From positions 186,001-250,000 of the forward strand of contig NZ_JONJ01000001.1 of assembly GCF_000711825.1 (NCBI RefSeq): a stretch of 64,000 nucleotides of DNA, given 5' to 3'. The stretch is from [Clostridium] aminophilum DSM 10710. Its GTDB lineage: Bacteria > Bacillota > Clostridia > Lachnospirales > Lachnospiraceae. Below are positions 25,003 to 33,961 of the stretch, piece after piece (the first letter of the stretch is position 1; every line of letters begins with the position of its first letter). Position numbers and translations under genes: made by a program. The notes below the pieces were generated by a model. The model saw nothing but the letters and a program-made list of their open reading frames with translations, was not told the DNA's origin and made no database searches.

Positions 25003-26285
25003 CACTCGCTCTGTTTTCTTGCTTTTCAATCACTCTATTGATTGGTCTTCCGCTCGCATGGGTCCTGATTTTTTCCGCAATGGTACCCGGAATCATGGAT
25101 CCTTCTTTCATCGGCAACGTACAGTTTGTGATGCGCAGCATCATCGGTGGTGCGGACTCAAGCAGCCTTTTGGCAGCGCCCCTGTTTATTCTTTCCGGAG
25201 TTATTATGGCGAAAGGCGGTATTTCCAGAAAAATATTCAATGTCTTTGCCTATTTTCTCTGCAGAGTCCCCGGCGGAATGCCCTGCGCAGTAATTGTTAC
25301 CTGCCTGTTCTACGGAGCGATTTCCGGATCCGGGACTGCAACTTGTGCTGCAGTCGGAGCAATGACCATTCCCATTCTTCTTGAGCTTGGATATGACACC
25401 AAATTCTCCGGTGCACTCGTTGCAACAGCGGCCGGTCTTGGTGTCATTATCCCACCGTCGGTACCTTTCATCATGTACGGAACAGCAACCGGTGTTTCCA
25501 TCGGAAAACTGTTTATCGCCGGTGTAATCCCCGGTATTGTTATCGCGCTCTGCCTAATGATATATTCTATTGTTTTCTGTGTCCGGAAAGGTGAAAACCG
25601 CGAACAGATTTTGAAATCGACTGCGGATATCCGCAAAAATGGCTTTTGGCCTTTATTCAAGGACGGAATCTGGGCACTTCTTACACCGGTTATTCTTCTT
25701 GGCGGAATCTATTCCGGCATCGTGACCACAACAGAAGTAGCATGCATCTCTGTCGTTTACGCTCTTCTCGTTTCCATCTTCGTTTATAAAACGGTAAAGC
25801 TGTCTGAAGTACGGAATCTTTTGACCGAAGCATGTAAGACACTTGCGCCGCTTGGTCTTATTCTGGCCGTGGCAACTGCATTTGGTCGAATTCTTACACT
25901 TCTTCAGATTCCTATGCTGCTGTCCGGTTTTATTACAACGCACTTCACTTCGAAGATCGCGGTCCTGCTGATAATGAATATCCTGCTTCTTCTCATCGGT
26001 ATGGTAATGGATACCGGACCTGCCCTGATGATCCTTGGTCCCATGCTCTTACCAATGACATCCGCCCTTGGAGTGGATCCGGTACACCTTGGCATTATCA
26101 TGACGGTGAACATGGCAATTGGATTCGTGACCCCGCCGTTTGGCGTTACTTTGTTTGTTGCCGCTCCGATCGTCGAAGAATCCCCTATGGCATTGGGGAA
26201 AAGAGCAATGCCGTTTATCGCAACGTTTCTTGCTGCATTGCTTTTAATTACCTTTATCCCTCAGATTTCCATGTTCCTTTTGTAA
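24999..26285 (+). CDS. TRAP transporter large permease (DctM family)
   Basis: 428 residues, almost wholly hydrophobic with about 12 membrane helices. Family features include GGADSSSLLAAPLFILSG, GAISGSGTATCAAVGAMTIP and IPPSVPFIMYGTATGVSIGKLF, and near the C terminus GFVTPPFGVTLFVA. It is the transport channel subunit that works with the DctQ and DctP partners encoded on either side. The start codon lies within the end of the dctQ-like gene, which indicates translational coupling. Confidence 0.94.
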   Translation: MTLALFSCFSITLLIGLPLAWVLIFSAMVPGIMDPSFIGNVQFVMRSIIGGADSSSLLAAPLFILSGVIMAKGGISRKIFNVFAYFLCRVPGGMPCAVIVTCLFYGAISGSGTATCAAVGAMTIPILLELGYDTKFSGALVATAAGLGVIIPPSVPFIMYGTATGVSIGKLFIAGVIPGIVIALCLMIYSIVFCVRKGENREQILKSTADIRKNGFWPLFKDGIWALLTPVILLGGIYSGIVTTTEVACISVVYALLVSIFVYKTVKLSEVRNLLTEACKTLAPLGLILAVATAFGRILTLLQIPMLLSGFITTHFTSKIAVLLIMNILLLLIGMVMDTGPALMILGPMLLPMTSALGVDPVHLGIIMTVNMAIGFVTPPFGVTLFVAAPIVEESPMALGKRAMPFIATFLAALLLITFIPQISMFLL

Positions 26286-26343
26286 GATAGAAAGTCACTT
26301 TTCGGAATTTAGCCATCAAATTACATCGTAAAGGAGAATTGCC

Positions 26344-27474
26344 ATGAAATTAAGAACAATCCGCACACTCATCGCAACTGGAATTCTGGTATCCGGCCTC
26401 TCAGCCTGTGGCGCCTCTCAGCCCACAGCCCCATCAACTCAACAGACAGCATCCGCAAACAAAGAAGCGGTCACATCGGATACCGGACTCAATTACAAAG
26501 ATTATCTTTCCGCACAGTATCCATCCATTCCTGCAAACGGACCGGAAATTGCCCTGACGATTGCCCACGCCGGCGCAGAAAATTCAGGCCAGCAGGTTCT
26601 TATGAACGCCCTGAAAAATACGCTCGAAGAAAAAAGTAACGGTAAACTGAAAGTGACAGTTTATCCAAATGGCCAGCTTGGGAGTGATGCAGAGATCATC
26701 ACATCATGTCTGAAAGGAGATATTGACATTGCCTATCAGTCTGGATCAACGCATTCCAGTCAGGTCCCGGAAACACAGATTTTCGACACTCCTTTTCTCT
26801 TTTCCGGACTCAGCAAAGATAAAGTGATGAAAATCATTACGGACAGCGAATTCCGAACTATGTACAACGAGGCAAATGAGAAGGCCGGATTAAAATGCCT
26901 GATGCTCCGCGTTTGGGGATCCATGAATCTGACATCGAACCGCCCGGTTAACAGTCTTTCGGATCTCCAGGGTCTTAAGATCCGCACCGCTCAGGCGGAG
27001 TCCCGAATGGCAGTCTGGAGCGCTCTGGGTGCAAATCCAACTCCACTCGCATTCAGTGAGCTTTACATGGCACTTCAGAATGGCACCGTGGATGCACAGG
27101 ATAATAACCTGGAAAATGCTGTGGTATCCGGCGCCGCCGAAGTCCAGAAATATCTCATTCCAACCCAGTCCATGATGCCCAGCTTAGATGTGTGCATGAA
27201 TAAGTCGAAATTTGATTCCATGCCGGCAGAATATCAGCAGTTACTGTTACAGGCTTGTAAAGATCTGGAAAAATACGATTATGATGTGACAGAAATGGCA
27301 GAACAGCATTTCCACGATCAGCTGATCAACGACTATCATCTGAAAGAATGCACGCTCTCTGATGATACACGCGCCCAAATGCGTGAAGCCGCCAAACCTG
27401 CGATTGATACGGTTAAGCGAGCGGTAAAAAATGACGCCATGTATGCTGTAATTGAAAAACTGATTAAAGACTAA
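26344..27474 (+). CDS. TRAP transporter substrate-binding lipoprotein (DctP family)
   Basis: 376 residues. The signal peptide ends in the lipobox LSAC (Cys22), so the protein is anchored outside the membrane as expected in a Gram-positive cell. DctP features include LSDLQGLKIRTAQ with the conserved Arg that binds a substrate carboxylate, followed by NPTPLAFSELYMALQNGTVD. The carboxylate-binding Arg implies an organic acid ligand. The ATG follows AAAGGAGAATTGCC, and a strong terminator closes the operon. Confidence 0.93.
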   Translation: MKLRTIRTLIATGILVSGLSACGASQPTAPSTQQTASANKEAVTSDTGLNYKDYLSAQYPSIPANGPEIALTIAHAGAENSGQQVLMNALKNTLEEKSNGKLKVTVYPNGQLGSDAEIITSCLKGDIDIAYQSGSTHSSQVPETQIFDTPFLFSGLSKDKVMKIITDSEFRTMYNEANEKAGLKCLMLRVWGSMNLTSNRPVNSLSDLQGLKIRTAQAESRMAVWSALGANPTPLAFSELYMALQNGTVDAQDNNLENAVVSGAAEVQKYLIPTQSMMPSLDVCMNKSKFDSMPAEYQQLLLQACKDLEKYDYDVTEMAEQHFHDQLINDYHLKECTLSDDTRAQMREAAKPAIDTVKRAVKNDAMYAVIEKLIKD

Positions 27475-27475
27475 C

Positions 27476-27519
27476 AAGAAAAAGAGCTCATCGGAATACA
27501 CCGGTGGGCTCTTTTTCTT
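27476..27519 (+). terminator. Intrinsic terminator of the TRAP operon
   Basis: 12-bp arms AAGAAAAAGAGC and GCTCTTTTTCTT with an inner CCGG-containing helix. The T-rich right arm supplies the U tract. The A-rich left arm could also serve the opposite strand. Confidence 0.85.
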
Positions 27520-27540
27520 GCAATCAGGATTGATGTAACG

Positions 27541-27628
27541 CGGAGGACAAGGGATTTGAACCCTCGCGCCGGTTACCCGACCTAGCGCATTTCGAGTGCG
27601 CCCCCTTCGACCTCTTGGGTAATCCTCC
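27541..27628 (-). tRNA. tRNA-Ser (anticodon CGA)
   Basis: 88 nt with a long variable arm (class II). The acceptor GGAGGAT pairs with GTCCTCC, discriminator G. Anticodon stem GCGCA/TGCGC holds CTCGAAA, anticodon CGA. The variable arm forms a stem from GTCGGGT and ACCGGCG-type sequence, and the T arm contains GGTTCAAATCC. CCA is not encoded. It lies downstream of mnmA on the same strand. Confidence 0.93.
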
Positions 27629-27725
27629 GAGTGTCAGTATTATACTGCACGAGTGTCATTATACTAAAGATCGGAGGGTTTGTCATCCAGTTTTCGAGGA
27701 ATTATCAGAATTTATCGGCGTACAC

Positions 27726-28811
27726 TCACAGAATCGTTCCGCCGCCGGCAATCCAGTCGTCCTGATAAAAGACAGCCGCCTGCCCCGGCGTGATCGCGCG
27801 AACCGGCTCATCAAATATGCACTCGGCTCTTGTCTCGTCAATGCGGCGCACCGTCGCCATGGAGCCGCGATGCGCATAGCGGATTTTGACCAGCGCGCGC
27901 ATTTCCTCTCCGATCGCCGGCTCCGGAACGCCCATCCAGTTGAGGCGGTCACAGACCAGACGGCTGGAAAAGACATCCTGTCCCTCACCGACGACGACTT
28001 CATTGGTCTCCGGTCGGACTTCCGTCACGAAAACTCTCCGTCCCATCGGAAGATCCAGCCCTCTGCGCTGGCCGACCGTATAATGAATGATCCCACGGTG
28101 CCGGCCAAGGACGTTTCCGTCTTTATCGACAAAATTGCCCGGAACCGCGCGGTAATCGCTGTTCTCCTCGATATATGACGCATAATCTCCATCTGATACA
28201 AAACAGATTTCCTGGCTGTCCGGCTTGTTCGCCACCGGAATTCCGGCCTCATCGGCGATCCGCCGGATCTCCGGTTTTGTATAGGCCCCGTCCGGAAAGA
28301 GCGTATGCTCCAGCTGGAACTGAGTCAGGTTATACAGCGCATACGTCTGATCCTTCTCCGCGGTCACCGAATTGCGCACGGCATATCTTCCGTTCGGCAG
28401 GAGTTCTTTCCGCGCGTAATGGCCGGTCGCAATGAAGTCCGCACCGATCTCCATACTGCGCCGAAGAAGCGACTCCCACTTGACATAACGGTTGCACGCG
28501 ATGCACGGATTCGGCGTCCTTCCCTTCCGGTACTCATCGATGAAGTAATCAATGACATTCTTCCGGAATTCATTCCGGAAGTTCATGACATAATAGGGAA
28601 TTCCGATGGTCTCGGCCACACGTCTGGCATCCTCGACCGCGCTGACGCCGCAGCAGCCGCCATTCTCCTCCACCGCACAGGCGTCCTCGCTCTGCCAGAT
28701 CTGCATGGTCACGCCGATCACATCATATCCCTGTTCTTTCAGCAGCCATGCCGCCACGGAGGAGTCGACGCCTCCGGACATTCCCACTACCACTTTCTTC
28801 TTTTCTGACAT
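27726..28811 (-). CDS. mnmA: tRNA-specific 2-thiouridylase MnmA
   Basis: 361 residues. It activates uridine 34 of tRNA Lys, Glu and Gln with ATP and inserts sulfur at C2. The PP-loop GMSGGVDSS is at the N terminus. The catalytic cysteines are in NPCIACNRYVKW and SQEICFVSDGDY, and GQRRGLDLPMG and the C-terminal beta-barrel are present. The length is normal. It follows a cysteine desulfurase gene by 78 nt, a common Clostridial pairing in which the desulfurase supplies the sulfur. ATG at 28811 follows AGGAGAATAC. Confidence 0.97.
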   Translation of the reverse strand: MSEKKKVVVGMSGGVDSSVAAWLLKEQGYDVIGVTMQIWQSEDACAVEENGGCCGVSAVEDARRVAETIGIPYYVMNFRNEFRKNVIDYFIDEYRKGRTPNPCIACNRYVKWESLLRRSMEIGADFIATGHYARKELLPNGRYAVRNSVTAEKDQTYALYNLTQFQLEHTLFPDGAYTKPEIRRIADEAGIPVANKPDSQEICFVSDGDYASYIEENSDYRAVPGNFVDKDGNVLGRHRGIIHYTVGQRRGLDLPMGRRVFVTEVRPETNEVVVGEGQDVFSSRLVCDRLNWMGVPEPAIGEEMRALVKIRYAHRGSMATVRRIDETRAECIFDEPVRAITPGQAAVFYQDDWIAGGGTIL

Positions 28812-28889
28812 GTATTCTCCTGTCTCTGTCTTCAGACGCTCTTCCGCGTCACTCTTCCGAAATAATCCTGGCGGTCCGTTCTCCGGATA

Positions 28890-30074
28890 TCACCGGCCAC
28901 TGCTGTGTTCCGCCCCGCGCATTCTGCGGATTCTCGCCACGATCTCTTTCAGCCGGTCTGCCGCGTAATCCATCTCTTCCTCTGTATTCTCATAGCCGAC
29001 CGTCAGCCGGACGGCCGCCCTCGCATCCTCTTCCGACCGTCCGATGGCCGTCAGAACATGGGACGGATCAAGAGATCCCGATGCGCACGCGCTGCCGCCG
29101 GACGCGCAGATTCCCTGCATATCCAGCATAATCAGGATGGACTCGGCGTCTGCGCCGCGAAATGTGACATTGATGTTATTGGAAAGCCTGCTTTCCGCTC
29201 CGTTGAGAACGGTATCCGGAATCTCCGTGAGAATCCGGCCGAGCAGATGGTCGCGCAGTTTCCTTTCGGTTTCCGCGTGTTCATCCAGCTCCGCAAAGGC
29301 AAGTTCTGCCGCCTTTCCGAAGCCGACAATGCCCGGCGTGTTTTCCGTTCCCGCTCTCCGGCCGTGCTCCTGCGCTCCGCCGCGAATGTAAGACCGGACT
29401 CTGACGCCGCGTCGGATATAGAGAAAGCCGACGCCGCGCGGTCCGTTCAGCTTGTGCGCCGATGCACTCATCATATCGATCCCGCATTCCTTCACATCGA
29501 TCCGCATATGTCCGTATGCCTGAACCGCGTCGGTGTGAAAGAGGATTCCGTGTTTTCGGGCGATCATGCCGATCTCACGGACCGGCTCGATCGTTCCGAT
29601 CTCATTGTTGGCTGCCATCACCGAGATCAGGCAGGTATCCGGGCGGATCGCCGCCTCCACCGATTCCGGAGAGACGCAGCCCTGCTCGTCCGGACGAAGG
29701 CAGGTCACATCAAATCCCCGCTCTTCCAGATAGGAGCAGGTATTCAGAATCGCATGGTGCTCGATCGCCGTCGTAATGATATGTTTTTTTCCTTCTTTTT
29801 CGCCCAGCTCCGCTGCCGCCGTGAGCGCCCAGTTGTCCGACTCCGATCCGCCGGATGTGAAATAGATCTCCGACGGCGCGGCACCGATGCTGTCCGCGAG
29901 AATCTTTCTCGCCGCGGCAATGGCCCGTTTCGGCTCCGCCGCAAATTCATAGACGGAGCTCGGATTTCCGTATAACTCAGTAAAATACGGCAGCATCGCG
30001 GACACGGCTTCCTGCCGGGTCCGCGTTGTCGCCGCATGGTCCAGATAAATCCGGTTATGACGCTGTTCCAACAA
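28890..30074 (-). CDS. Cysteine desulfurase (NifS/IscS family)
   Basis: 394 residues, fold type I PLP enzyme that takes sulfur from cysteine as a persulfide. It starts with the typical YLDHAATTRT. The PLP lysine is in SASAHKLNGPRGVGFLY, and HTDAVQAYGH binds the cofactor. The mobile-loop Cys is in SGGSACASGSLDPSHVL, the long-loop group I type found in NifS/IscS rather than SufS. It most likely supplies sulfur to MnmA encoded next to it; a role in Fe-S assembly is possible, but no iscU is nearby. Confidence 0.92.
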   Translation of the reverse strand: MLEQRHNRIYLDHAATTRTRQEAVSAMLPYFTELYGNPSSVYEFAAEPKRAIAAARKILADSIGAAPSEIYFTSGGSESDNWALTAAAELGEKEGKKHIITTAIEHHAILNTCSYLEERGFDVTCLRPDEQGCVSPESVEAAIRPDTCLISVMAANNEIGTIEPVREIGMIARKHGILFHTDAVQAYGHMRIDVKECGIDMMSASAHKLNGPRGVGFLYIRRGVRVRSYIRGGAQEHGRRAGTENTPGIVGFGKAAELAFAELDEHAETERKLRDHLLGRILTEIPDTVLNGAESRLSNNINVTFRGADAESILIMLDMQGICASGGSACASGSLDPSHVLTAIGRSEEDARAAVRLTVGYENTEEEMDYAADRLKEIVARIRRMRGAEHSSGR

Positions 30075-30088
30075 TATTACTCCCTTGT

Positions 30089-30922
30089 TCAGATAAACAC
30101 TTCCGGTTCTTTTCGCTTCGTATAATTCTGATCCAGCATCGCGATGTGCGACAGGAACGCCTCATCCTCGAAGTATTTTGCCCGCTGCGGACATTTGCGC
30201 ACGCAGGCCATACACTTGATACAGACGCCCGGAACCGAGTAGACGTCCTTCGGGTCAATGGATCCGAGCGGACAGACTTCCGCACACAGTCCGCACTCGT
30301 CGCACCGCTCCGGATTGGTCAGCGGCTTTGCCTTGAGAAAGACTGCCGGCTGACCGTCTGTGCCCAGTGGACGGTAGTAAGGGCCTACGGGATCATTTCC
30401 CTTAACCTGTACCGGACTTCCGAGATCCTCTGTCTTCCGCGCATCCTTCAGTTTCTGCGCCGCTTTATCCGCAAAGCTGCTCAGAACCTCCATATCCGCC
30501 TGATCCGGCCGAAGCAGGTTGATCTTATTGGAAAATACATGTCTGCAGGAAAATGCCGCCGCCGCAAACGTGCGGAAGCCGTTGTGCTCCAGCTCGTTGC
30601 GGAGCTCCGCCAGCGAGTCATCGTAATTCCGGTTGCCGAAGGTGACGATCGGAACTGCCGGCGTTTCCTCGCCGTGGAACAGCTCCTTCACGAACGGAAG
30701 AACCTTGTTCGGAACACGGCCCGCATAGGTCGGAACACCGAACACGACCAGTTCATCACCTCCGAAAGAATAGGAATGCGTCCTCGCTGCCGGAAGCGTA
30801 AAATCCAGAACCTCCATCGGCACAGCGAGTCTGGCTGCCATCACTTTCGCGACTGCCTCCACCACTTTTTTCGTGTTTGCCACCGGGCTGAAATAGACCG
30901 CTTTTATTGTTTTGATCTGCAT
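30089..30922 (-). CDS. Flavodoxin-ferredoxin fusion protein (EFR1 type)
   Basis: 277 residues. Residues 1 to about 150 resemble a flavodoxin fold, with an FMN-loop-like segment (YFSPVANTKKVV) and VFGVPTYAGRVPNKVLP. The C-terminal part carries two 4Fe-4S motifs, CDECGLCAEVCP and CIKCMACVRKCP, so the protein can carry electrons through both FMN and iron-sulfur clusters in the cytoplasm. This layout is the 'EFR1 family ferrodoxin' common in anaerobic Clostridia. It ends 14 nt before the cysteine desulfurase start and may be cotranscribed with it. The electron partner is unknown. Confidence 0.88.
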   Translation of the reverse strand: MQIKTIKAVYFSPVANTKKVVEAVAKVMAARLAVPMEVLDFTLPAARTHSYSFGGDELVVFGVPTYAGRVPNKVLPFVKELFHGEETPAVPIVTFGNRNYDDSLAELRNELEHNGFRTFAAAAFSCRHVFSNKINLLRPDQADMEVLSSFADKAAQKLKDARKTEDLGSPVQVKGNDPVGPYYRPLGTDGQPAVFLKAKPLTNPERCDECGLCAEVCPLGSIDPKDVYSVPGVCIKCMACVRKCPQRAKYFEDEAFLSHIAMLDQNYTKRKEPEVFI

Positions 30923-31003
30923 AATCCACCTCTCCTGAATTCCGTATTATCACAAAACCGTTCCCTTATCTGACATTTCTTCCGCCGCTTCCCGGTTTCG
31001 TCC

Positions 31004-32035
31004 TCAGATCCGGTCGATCACCTTCCAGAGCTCGTCCAGATCTTCTTCGGTTGTCGCCCAGTTTGTCGCGAAACGGTAAACGGTATGGTCTTCATCCGCC
31101 TTCTCCCAGTAAGAGAGGACGACTTCTTTCTGAAGCCGGTCCGCAAAGCCGTTTTCGAGCACGACAAACTGCTGATTGGTCGGAGAGTCCAGCCAGAAGC
31201 GGAATCCTCTCTTCTCCAGTTCCCGGCGGAGTTCCCTCGCTTTTTCGATCGCATTGGCAGAGATCCGTCCATACAGGCCGTCGCGAAAAAGCGTCTCAAA
31301 CTGTGCCCCCATGATCCAGCCCTTTGCCATCAGCGCGCCATGCTTTTTGATCCGGTGAACAAAATGAGTCGGTGTGTTGTGCTTTGTGAACACCAGCGCT
31401 TCGCCCAGCATTGCGCCGACCTTGGTGCCTCCAATGTAAAAGGCATCCGTCAGCTCCGCGATGTCGCGAAGCGTCACATCGGTATCCGCGGCAAGTCCGT
31501 AACCGAGACGCGCGCCGTCCAGATAAAAGATCATGTGATACTCACGGCACACGGCTGCGATATCCTCCAGCTGTTTTTTCGTATACAGCGTGCCGTACTC
31601 TGTCGGAAAGCTGATGTAGACCATGCCCGGAAATACCATGTGCTCGTGATTTCCGTCCTGATAAAAGGTCTCAACAAAATCCTTCAGTTCTGCGGCGTCG
31701 ATCAGACCGTTGTGTCCCGGAACGTGCATCACCTTGTGCCCCGTATACTCGATCGCTCCGGCCTCATGTGTGTTCACATGGCCGGTATCGGCGGAGATCA
31801 CACCCTCATACTCTTTCAGCATGGTATCGATGGCAAGCTGATTGGTCTGTGTTCCCCCGCTGATAAAGAAGATATCCTCCGGATCGGTCCCCGTCTGTTC
31901 CGCGATTCGCTTTTTCGCTTTCTCGCAGATATCATCGGTTCCGTACCCGGTGTGCGTCGTTGTCATCGAATCCTGAAGAGTCTTCAGGATCTCCTGATGA
32001 CAGGTTTTGATATAGTCACTGCTGAAATTTAACAT
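31004..32035 (-). CDS. Threonine aldolase / beta-eliminating lyase family PLP enzyme
   Basis: 343 residues from the ATG at 32035 (MLNFSSDY), which has TAGGAGAAAC upstream; earlier in-frame codons lack family character. Fold type I enzyme of the low-specificity L-threonine aldolase group, splitting L-threonine or L-allo-threonine to glycine and acetaldehyde. The PLP lysine is in YIGGTKVGAM, and FYLDGARLG gives the cofactor Asp. HTHEAGAIE-like motif (NTHEAGAIEYTGHK) is typical of this family. Substrate stereochemistry cannot be read from sequence. Confidence 0.85.
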   Translation of the reverse strand: MLNFSSDYIKTCHQEILKTLQDSMTTTHTGYGTDDICEKAKKRIAEQTGTDPEDIFFISGGTQTNQLAIDTMLKEYEGVISADTGHVNTHEAGAIEYTGHKVMHVPGHNGLIDAAELKDFVETFYQDGNHEHMVFPGMVYISFPTEYGTLYTKKQLEDIAAVCREYHMIFYLDGARLGYGLAADTDVTLRDIAELTDAFYIGGTKVGAMLGEALVFTKHNTPTHFVHRIKKHGALMAKGWIMGAQFETLFRDGLYGRISANAIEKARELRRELEKRGFRFWLDSPTNQQFVVLENGFADRLQKEVVLSYWEKADEDHTVYRFATNWATTEEDLDELWKVIDRI

Positions 32036-32225
32036 CGCCGTTTCTCCTACACTGATAAACATCCCACCTGCGGCAGTTCCTGCCGCTGTCTTTTTCATTA
32101 TATCCCAACCGAAAGATACCCACAAGACTGCAGCCCGTTTCCCCTGCCCGGCGCGTCACCCGATCCCGGCGGTCTGTCTTCCGCCGTGCGAACAGTTTCA
32201 TTTTATTCCATTCCGGCTTATATCC

Positions 32226-32390
32226 GTCTTCCATATCCCGACGATTCGCATTTTCCTTCAGACTGTTTCGGACTCACAGCGTCTTCCACATTCCGACAAT
32301 CCGCATTTTCCTCCGGACCGTTTCGGACTCAAAGTGTCTTCCATATTCCGACAATCCGCACCTTCCTTCAGACTGTTTCGGACTCACAGC
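32226..32390. repeat. 55-bp tandem repeat, three copies, overlapping a stop codon
   Basis: Units at 32226-32280, 32281-32335 and 32336-32390 begin GTCTTCCA and end TTTCGGACTCACAGC (plus strand), with a few differences. The innermost unit contains the last codons and the stop (32384-32386) of the M20 peptidase gene, so the array seems to have grown by duplicating the gene's 3' end. The remainder of the 32036-32225 gap shows no gene. Confidence 0.85.
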
Positions 32391-33823
32391 GCTGTCGGCA
32401 CCGCTCCGTCCTCGATCGGGCACACATATCCGCCCGCAGTTCTCTCTTTAAACTCCTCTTTTGCCTTCGCCAGAACTTCCGGCTCGCGCATCAGATCAAT
32501 CGCCGTGCAGGCCAGCACTTTTCCCGCTTCCAGAAGCGCTTTGTGACCGATCGTTGAGCCGCCGCAGGAAACATTCTGCCAGCTGTGACCGGCCGCGCCG
32601 CTGACAAAGCCCGCACAGTGAATCTGCGCGGTCGGCGTCTGCCAGCTCACATCGCCCACGTCCGTGCTTCCGGCGCGGAAACCGGTAGAATGATAAAGCG
32701 GCATCAGGAAGTCGTTGATGGCTTTCCTGCCGTGATCGCTCAGCTCCGCTGCCCGGCGCGCGATGGCATCGTCGAACTTCGACGCGGTACCCGGCGCCGG
32801 GTTCTCGTTGCAGGTTGCCCGAAGTGCCTGTGCAAATGCAAGCTCTTCTTCCGTGTATTCCGGAAGCCCCACTTCCTCGAAATTCCGGTAGAGCAGCTCT
32901 TCCAGCGCAAAGTTCGGCACGAGATTCGCCGTGCCGTCGATAAACTGCCGGGTAAATGTCGTCTCCGTCATCATGGCCGCACCCTCCGCAATCTTATCGA
33001 CCCGCGCGAGAAGTTTTACCGAATCCTTCACGTCGATGGAGCGCACCATGTAGAGAACGGAGGCGCGGTCCTGCACCACATTCGGCGATACGCCGCCGGC
33101 GTTGAGAAAGGCGTAATGTACCCGGCAGTCGCTGGTCATGTGCTCTCTCAGATACTGAACGCCGGTGTTCATCAGTTCCGCCGCATCCAGCGCACTCCGG
33201 CCGTCCCACGGATCTCCCGCCGCATGCGCCGAGACGCCGTGAAAATCGTAAAGAATCTGAATGCAGGAATTGCAGGTTCCCGTGCGGACTTCATTGACAT
33301 CCTCCGGATGCCAGGTCAGCGCCGCGTCAAGTTCCGCCCAGACGCCGTCTCTTGCAAAAAACGCTTTGCTGGCGCCGCCCTCTTCGCCCGGACAGCCATA
33401 GAAGAATACCGTTCCGTCCCGGTCCGGATTCTCCGCGAGATACGCGCGGACCGCGCAGGCTGCGGCAAATGCACCCGCTCCGAGCATATTGTGTCCGCAG
33501 CCGTGGCCGTTACCGCCCTCCGTGATCGGCCGGTGTTCCGCGGCTCCCTTTTCCTGACTCAGTCCGCTGAGAGCGTCATACTCACCCAGAATTCCGATGT
33601 ACGGACGGCCGTGACCGAACTTTCCCATCACGGCAGTCTCGATGCCAAAGGCGCCCTCCGTCACCTCAAAGCCCGCATTTTTCAATGCTTCCGCATAGAT
33701 TTTCTCCGCCTTGAATTCCTTGAGGCTCAGCTCCGGATTCGCCCAGATCTCATCGCTGATACCGGTAAAGATCTTTTTATTCTTGTCAATGTAGTCCACT
33801 GCGCTCTGTTTGAAGCGGTCCAT
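32384..33823 (-). CDS. M20 family amidohydrolase (AbgB-like)
   Basis: 479 residues, a two-zinc M20 peptidase/amidohydrolase. Visible are NGHGCGHNMLG (zinc His) and CPGEEGGASKAFF (catalytic Glu pair). HPEDVNEV and the dimerisation domain segment FHGVSAHAAGDPWDGRSALDA are also present, as are the late STDVGDVSW and HSW motifs. The pattern fits the AbgB / aminobenzoyl-glutamate hydrolase-like group, which cleaves N-acyl amino acids or short peptides. It is cytoplasmic, with no signal peptide. It lies next to a polar amino acid ABC importer on the same strand. Its 3' end overlaps a tandem repeat. Confidence 0.88.
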   Translation of the reverse strand: MDRFKQSAVDYIDKNKKIFTGISDEIWANPELSLKEFKAEKIYAEALKNAGFEVTEGAFGIETAVMGKFGHGRPYIGILGEYDALSGLSQEKGAAEHRPITEGGNGHGCGHNMLGAGAFAAACAVRAYLAENPDRDGTVFFYGCPGEEGGASKAFFARDGVWAELDAALTWHPEDVNEVRTGTCNSCIQILYDFHGVSAHAAGDPWDGRSALDAAELMNTGVQYLREHMTSDCRVHYAFLNAGGVSPNVVQDRASVLYMVRSIDVKDSVKLLARVDKIAEGAAMMTETTFTRQFIDGTANLVPNFALEELLYRNFEEVGLPEYTEEELAFAQALRATCNENPAPGTASKFDDAIARRAAELSDHGRKAINDFLMPLYHSTGFRAGSTDVGDVSWQTPTAQIHCAGFVSGAAGHSWQNVSCGGSTIGHKALLEAGKVLACTAIDLMREPEVLAKAKEEFKERTAGGYVCPIEDGAVPTAL

Positions 33824-33920
33824 ATTTTCTCCCTTTCTGCTTTCCGGTCATCATCATAGACCGGCAGTTTCGCTTTTTTGTGCCGCAGGACGTTCGCAGA
33901 AACCTCCCATGGCGCACAAC

Positions 33921-33954
33921 CAAAACAGCCGCCGGCCAGACACGGGCCGACGGC
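33921..33954 (-). terminator. Intrinsic terminator after the ABC transporter operon
   Basis: Minus strand GCCGTCGGCC / GGCCGGCGGC (one G-T wobble) around a 7-nt loop, followed by TGTTTTGG. Confidence 0.7.
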
Positions 33955-33961
33955 ATTATCA

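Noticed and set aside
32226-32390. CRISPR array at the 55-bp repeats
   Set aside because: Units are directly adjacent without spacers, are too long, and no cas genes are present.
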